Below are positions 46,001 through 47,181 of a stretch of 47,181 bases of DNA, in pieces. The translations under genes were made by a program, and so were the position numbers. The DNA is taken from the IMG/VR virus record IMGVR_UViG_3300024339_001388, positions 1 through 47,181 of that record; one strand, 5' to 3'. The DNA comes from a virus. Under the pieces are notes generated by a model that was given only the letters and a program-made list of their open reading frames with translations, was not told where the DNA came from and did not search any database. The stretch's first letter is position 1. Each line of letters begins with the position of its first letter.

Positions 46001-46556
46001 CTTGACCGGATCTTCAACGTATCCGGATGCAACATCACCTAAGCCGATTCGCGACAAAGTGGAGAATATCTTAAAGACATTCAAACTTGATATCTTTTAT
46101 AGGAAAGCCATGGGGCGGCCTGGCCGTGGAAAGGACATGGCCGAACATTTCCTCAGTGACCTTTTGAATCTTATCACATACACAACAGAGCCCGGAGTAC
46201 AGGCCTATTATGATACACGCAAACTTGTTTTTACATGGAAAGAAAAGAACGGGTTTGAGTCTGGTGGAGGGAAACCGACAAAAAAAGGGAATGCATTTTA
46301 TTATTACCGGCAAGCCTTGAAATATGGTGATCTGGTTTCAGCAAAAAAATATCTACAAAAATATTATGACTTAGGCGGAACCGCAAAAGGCAAAAAAAGC
46401 GCCATCAGACTTGCCCATCCATTGGCAGGGATTAAAAAAATGGATCGCTATGAATTCAAAAAGACATTATTGCCGGCAGAGAAGAAACGATTAGAGCATG
46501 CCATCAAATGGTACATAAAAACATATGTTGAAAAAGGAAGGGGGGTTTCCAATTGA
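37047..46556 (+). CDS. giant polyvalent phage protein (3169 residues)
   Basis: Regions in order: helical Gly/Ala-rich N-terminus with a membrane-like stretch near 167-193; two small SH3-like units (about 459-500, 576-615); a DdrB/ParB-like domain (751-990); a RadC-type JAMM domain (1202-1345) with H1293-x-H1295 and D1306; a Cys-rich GP88-like domain (1575-1838; C1618, C1624, C1628, then C1793, C1794, C1814, C1817, C1825); a metallopeptidase-like domain with HETYH at 2000-2004 and a Glu-rich helix at 2048-2051; a ~1000-residue C-terminal large-polyvalent-protein region with a hydrophobic helix near 2872-2895. Such proteins are thought to enter the host with phage DNA and act on host defence or metabolism. 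The frame is intact over 9.5 kb. Confidence 0.85.
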   Translation: MAALSDRTIRYYHDLINDNPERDRTALVEGIKHFHRKGNETQFYPTVNKLEYEGRKKMDLQEEQVREKKDSEPGDIMTGLKRGVQTSQAMLYGSTALVGRAMEGAGMDNAGAATKEWGLKGYQRNMAESEKYKAKYSFKDVYTGKTGFGGAIDWAQGTLGELAPSMAEAAVGTLIGTLAAPGAGTAIGAFGARTLLKKSINKLTKEAIESGVKGVTESQLKKQITGQALKKLGGRIGMGAAVMPLETGGMYAGLLEEHGVDAPFTALLFGAAATSLEFFGGNSRLIDNLVGAIGKGQSGLIKRTAKEILKGVPEEAFQEGAQEIMSILNTVVNTDEKLLTVKNFESIVESAAAGAVGGGAGAVVSGVLSKGSKDKGTDKEDGDDTKGPSDAEKILMDEEDLGKSAEDFLKDDIMEHEDDVRAASEFTDEELDQVISKPDDADIAKKEEKPSEKISSGQTVSWVNSSGKIITGTVDSLGANAASVNGKDGKKYRIGVDKFNIQDAKDQGETLLKDDVPETDFTNKTEPGKINAVKKAISKTENGDPQVEKTPLEQKEISLSPDQGENKLPDEFSPGKTVSWETKKGKEIFATLVRRDKNDRWHVEKSDGKKAIVAQKILTISDNLINSDKKAPIDARLPQMPNSKEESEPWEMSQKEWTDGHIKSPAMHKDHVKKAIQDGKIKSHLDYPELTVKESQISGQKDKPESIKTPERKPGIKGGNGKAFLNDNSEIEFVYEIIDSKDLVTSHDDNMAVNPEFPAELQPRERSRKASLMQVESMAAKLNPERLGSSSSVSQGAPIVGGLNIVESGNGRVLAIRKAYSGKSGKQYKNWLISKAMDFGVTDPALNKIKNPVLVRRRTTKIDDLAKFTQKANEADTAKLSSTEQAVVDGGNLTSDDLSTFRPSQDGDLTAATNKVFIDRFLGKMSPEEQSGYLTEDGRANKQLVDRMQASIFQKAYGSDELLKMAAEEADPDIKNILNGMTAAATEFAKAKGLDEEIADQVIIDDLIKGILYLRQAQKEYPNLKSSKGGTKAQAQLSQALAQQDMFNSEISEDVKQISSFLAENIRSGKRIGEFISALGNYLRKGISDLKQMDIFEKKEGLSSSILISKALKKLEKKYEDKQRNLFSQQIIREPEKPFYGTDHEAGNGQGKQERYSRRTSSEDAKETQVKEPTSEAPKQLDLFEYQAAQLPKIRITGKLRTKQEVSTTFAGRVDIAETGYIIQSPQDAATFLSHLVVEPHENAYFLSLDEDGKVLEVIRHAIGVKGSSPIDSISAIGRSFNLGGVKRIVFLHNHPSNKTEPSPSDKNIIIQLSDIAALRKIDIIPMIIGNMEFATFDKYGNTSAPTPIKDTVSKIDVPIRERIFTKRVKRTDPVFQGHDDAVKRFKDEEDGFLLLNSSNQEVGFLPFPSGLEQREITARLLAAIEKTNATSILINNKPPANATGREDFFERLSDALLDNGVSLFDIFSYTKTGHVKNNPQDIRRDPYFSMEQMNRSGIQFSTVSYDELTAAQKKLYNKRLKELPEEVSVQIQSNIKKFKGTSWEKQATAGLLVRQGINDLLSGKDTNDENLKKSSIVKEIKKNGEEGIWNYIISKPSGMIGHPVKPVNSINSSFSNCNPSKACAKFCYATKGHYVYASNIISGEVTNWAIEKDPVRAANIAANHYTVMLDFKLKKALRLLDKGDLGLNWIPFIKQLNIRGIRVQVFSKRPELLSQVPKQNLRLLSIDETNHKLADQNPELQVAYAYDGSQKSIDWLVSHKDQIQLILPVKIGRKVLNEEKLKALPAWAKRRCCPVNSGAKKIKSKDNIAGWTCAQCDKDGGIGCFRGQSTATVMAAEAPLTIEGANKYGKEIRQLADRLPEESRQAFFEDLDVLLSQVREGINPESEERYQGQAGQISQQQVIPKFQSDQTPGQGVTLKDIQSVFKGQDVFISPDNSISIRLKNGHGVHILNATQMSEGVTQYAIESGRMDENGIILGTTVGDTITLNQDYADKKTLNHETYHVLTNLGMITESDRMVLNGKLNSFNKKGRLNFKFSKHADKIIAKEENEANLISQFLAEREQFRGTAFGRVLQKIADFLDGLLHIGRMSATKLAREVESGKIFKREGLQGESKKSKLQTSDDFNKEPGSKVSKITARFNKKGAGYESDQFKDILPKSVAKAMQKGRGIKKSTLLEKFRNFKTDMKMEMDHFPELTRMEPGKQRSSAREILRRHQDISNIVQDKAARKMSGMLNNLDKREYDMFAMELILGDEVRSINDGLRTDYNLPWGFESMDQVIESHKKIQNINRKNKTVAKAIEDRRKFHKGLARDLVKYGVMKKEILKSGDYFHHQILLYWNEKAAEHHKGMGTSSSEIRTKWRPWMTARKGSPLEYNTEYMEAEYIATSQQMALIETAKNLAQIKKENDILRDLKQQAKAENKAIYDKWVALQTKNNFNFEDPAKPHVIKIAMGFSNLVQAVKTGEITYDSEFQDVVDAILIAGQERKINKEAWMEAVDDNPRAGLAINHPRLFPFLSHLLEKQHQGSMYAAMIYKGIKGRDRVVKEVLGKSFKTWKQIIPKGYKEWKPDPKKGAFFVNSITDQVLQNVLAGEKTLEDKDVRKVLARGNPPIWILPEGLADTMDNLKPHNTEGRLARTSEVAMAAWKQYILLNPFSALKYNINNMSGDLDIVLAYRPEIANPNALKKSLGDLINWSRYKKLNPQLKIELEEAQKYGVIGSGFAVQEVTDTMKIMTTNTFVKDILTEEKLGLAASYWKHVKNASQTRENILRLAAFRWFKKQLESGISIYGVSKIDDINNLVDQGKTIEAAAKLARELLGDYGNISRHGEFIRRRMIPFYSWMEINAPRYVYLMKNLKYEGETTNRLSFTFARRGVVFVAKASMLAGAVMIFNTLMFPDELEELGPEKRRQMHLILGRREDGSIITLKFQGALSDALSWFAKEDLPSDIKDLMQGKSTIQEQLMDIPKAVLNKTVSSIRPDVKMLFETLTGSSTYPDATSPKPIRDKVENILKTFKLDIFYRKAMGRPGRGKDMAEHFLSDLLNLITYTTEPGVQAYYDTRKLVFTWKEKNGFESGGGKPTKKGNAFYYYRQALKYGDLVSAKKYLQKYYDLGGTAKGKKSAIRLAHPLAGIKKMDRYEFKKTLLPAEKKRLEHAIKWYIKTYVEKGRGVSN

Positions 46557-46701
46557 TCACACCACATCCTTCCAAAAATTTTGTGTTTCAGGGGCATGGG
46601 CAAAGTGCAAGGAGGAGTTTGTCTGCCTGGGGGAGGCATGGAAAGCAATCAAAGAGGTTTATGTTTTAAAAAATGGGGTTTGGGTTAAAACCAAAAATTA
46701 G
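46525..46701 (+). CDS. 58-residue Trp-repeat phage protein
   Basis: A short frame overlaps the 3' end of the giant gene by 32 nt and ends in TAG. It codes for three tandem units of 12-14 residues: 'FCVSGAWAKCKE', 'FVCLGEAWKAIKE' and 'VYVLKNGVWVKTK', the G-x-W-x-x-x-K-E pattern known from repeats at the ends of phage tail proteins. The repeats make it convincing although it is short. ATG 46525 has no ribosome site. An AAGGAAGGGGGG stretch (46534-46545) stands 6 nt before an in-frame ATT (46552), which may be the true start. Confidence 0.6.
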   Translation: MLKKEGGFPIDHTTSFQKFCVSGAWAKCKEEFVCLGEAWKAIKEVYVLKNGVWVKTKN

Positions 46702-46713
46702 AAAAGGAACTGC

Positions 46714-47181
46714 ATGATGTTTCCCTGGATAACAGCAATACAAGAAACAATTGGTGGCGCATTCGGTATTATAAAAGAGCCGATTGTTGAATGGCAGAAA
46801 AGAAAGACAATTAAAGCACAAGCTGCCACAGAAGTTGAAAAGCTTTATGCCATGGCCGCTGTTAAAAAAGCAGAGGTTGTTGTCGAAATGGCAAAACAGG
46901 GCCAGGCTATTGAGGCTGATTGGGATGCGAAAGCTCAAGAACAGGCAAAATTTTCTTGGAAAGATGAAGCTTTGATGTTGCTGTTATTTTTTCCTGTTTT
47001 AATAATTTTTATTTCCCCGTTTATTCCCGGGGAATACCAGGAGAAAATAATTGATGCTGTTGCTGCCCTGGAAAAATTTCCAACATGGTATGTTGTCATG
47101 CTTTTAGGTATTGTGGCATCTGTTTTTGGGTTGCGGTGGCTGATCGCTCCGTTAGTTCAAAAAATGAATGCAAAAAATTAA
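46714..47181 (+). CDS. holin, three-transmembrane phage/GTA type
   Basis: The 155-residue protein starts with a short amphipathic or membrane-like helix ('FPWITAIQETIGGAFGIIKEP'), continues with a long charged helix (about 28-82), then has two strong membrane spans (about 88-105 'ALMLLLFFPVLIIFISPF' and 124-146). This fits the 3-TM holin family found at the end of structural operons and in gene transfer agents. Holins form the lesions that trigger lysis. AAAAGGA lies upstream; ATG 46714 and 46717 are both possible. The gene is complete and its stop is the last codon of the window. Confidence 0.78.
   Translation: MMFPWITAIQETIGGAFGIIKEPIVEWQKRKTIKAQAATEVEKLYAMAAVKKAEVVVEMAKQGQAIEADWDAKAQEQAKFSWKDEALMLLLFFPVLIIFISPFIPGEYQEKIIDAVAALEKFPTWYVVMLLGIVASVFGLRWLIAPLVQKMNAKN

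Overview
The window looks like a large piece of a tailed-phage genome or prophage. The virion genes fit a podovirus-type particle: a P22-like portal, a major capsid protein of the N4-gp56 type, an SU10-like head-tail adaptor and nozzle, and no tape measure, tail sheath or tail tube. No integrase, lysogeny repressor, tRNA or rRNA is visible. A Gram-negative anaerobic host (Desulfobacterota-like) is my impression from codon style and from the two-component remnant; it is not proven.

Layout. (1) 1-5800, plus strand: an early recombination and replication module. It holds a small membrane protein, an SbcC-like zinc-hook ATPase, RecT, a metallo-beta-lactamase-fold protein, a replication-type protein with an HNH nuclease in its linker, a RusA-like resolvase and a Cys-rich small protein. 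(2) 5801-8400: an AT-rich accessory segment. A ribbon-helix-helix protein has its own promoter and a perfect 10-bp inverted repeat over the -35. Convergent to it lies a serine-protease gene of the SDH/ClpP-like class with a small upstream partner. (3) 8400-9945: mostly non-coding, except for a stand-alone response regulator and, just upstream of it, the last codons of a histidine kinase whose remainder is missing. This looks like bacterial chromosomal DNA left between two phage modules. (4) 9946-20123, plus strand: DUF5675 protein, membrane protein, terminase small and large subunits, portal, acidic scaffold, capsid, minor head proteins, adaptor and nozzle. (5) 20153-37047: tail and appendage genes, including a collagen-like protein, two paralogous lectin-fold-like fibre proteins, a degenerate ~20-residue repeat running through four consecutive genes, and two long coiled-coil paralogues. 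(6) 37047-46556: one 3169-residue polyvalent protein. It combines a ParB-like domain, a RadC-type JAMM domain, a Cys-rich GP88-like domain, a HExxH metallopeptidase-like motif and a long C-terminal large-polyvalent-protein region. (7) 46525-47181: a 58-residue Trp-repeat protein and a 3-TM holin.

How it works together. RecT with the SbcC-like ATPase and MBL protein would provide phage recombination, RusA would resolve branched DNA before packaging, and the terminase, portal, scaffold and capsid build and fill the head. Adaptor and nozzle close it, and the fibre block contacts the host. The coiled-coil, Gln-rich and giant proteins at the end of the structural operon are the best candidates for proteins ejected into the cell with the DNA. 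Most late genes abut or overlap (ATGA, TAATG, TAAATG), implying one translationally coupled transcript.

The most unusual items are the domain set of the giant protein, the HNH insertion in the replication protein, the histidine-kinase/response-regulator scar, the operator-bearing RHH gene and the fibre repeats that cross gene boundaries.
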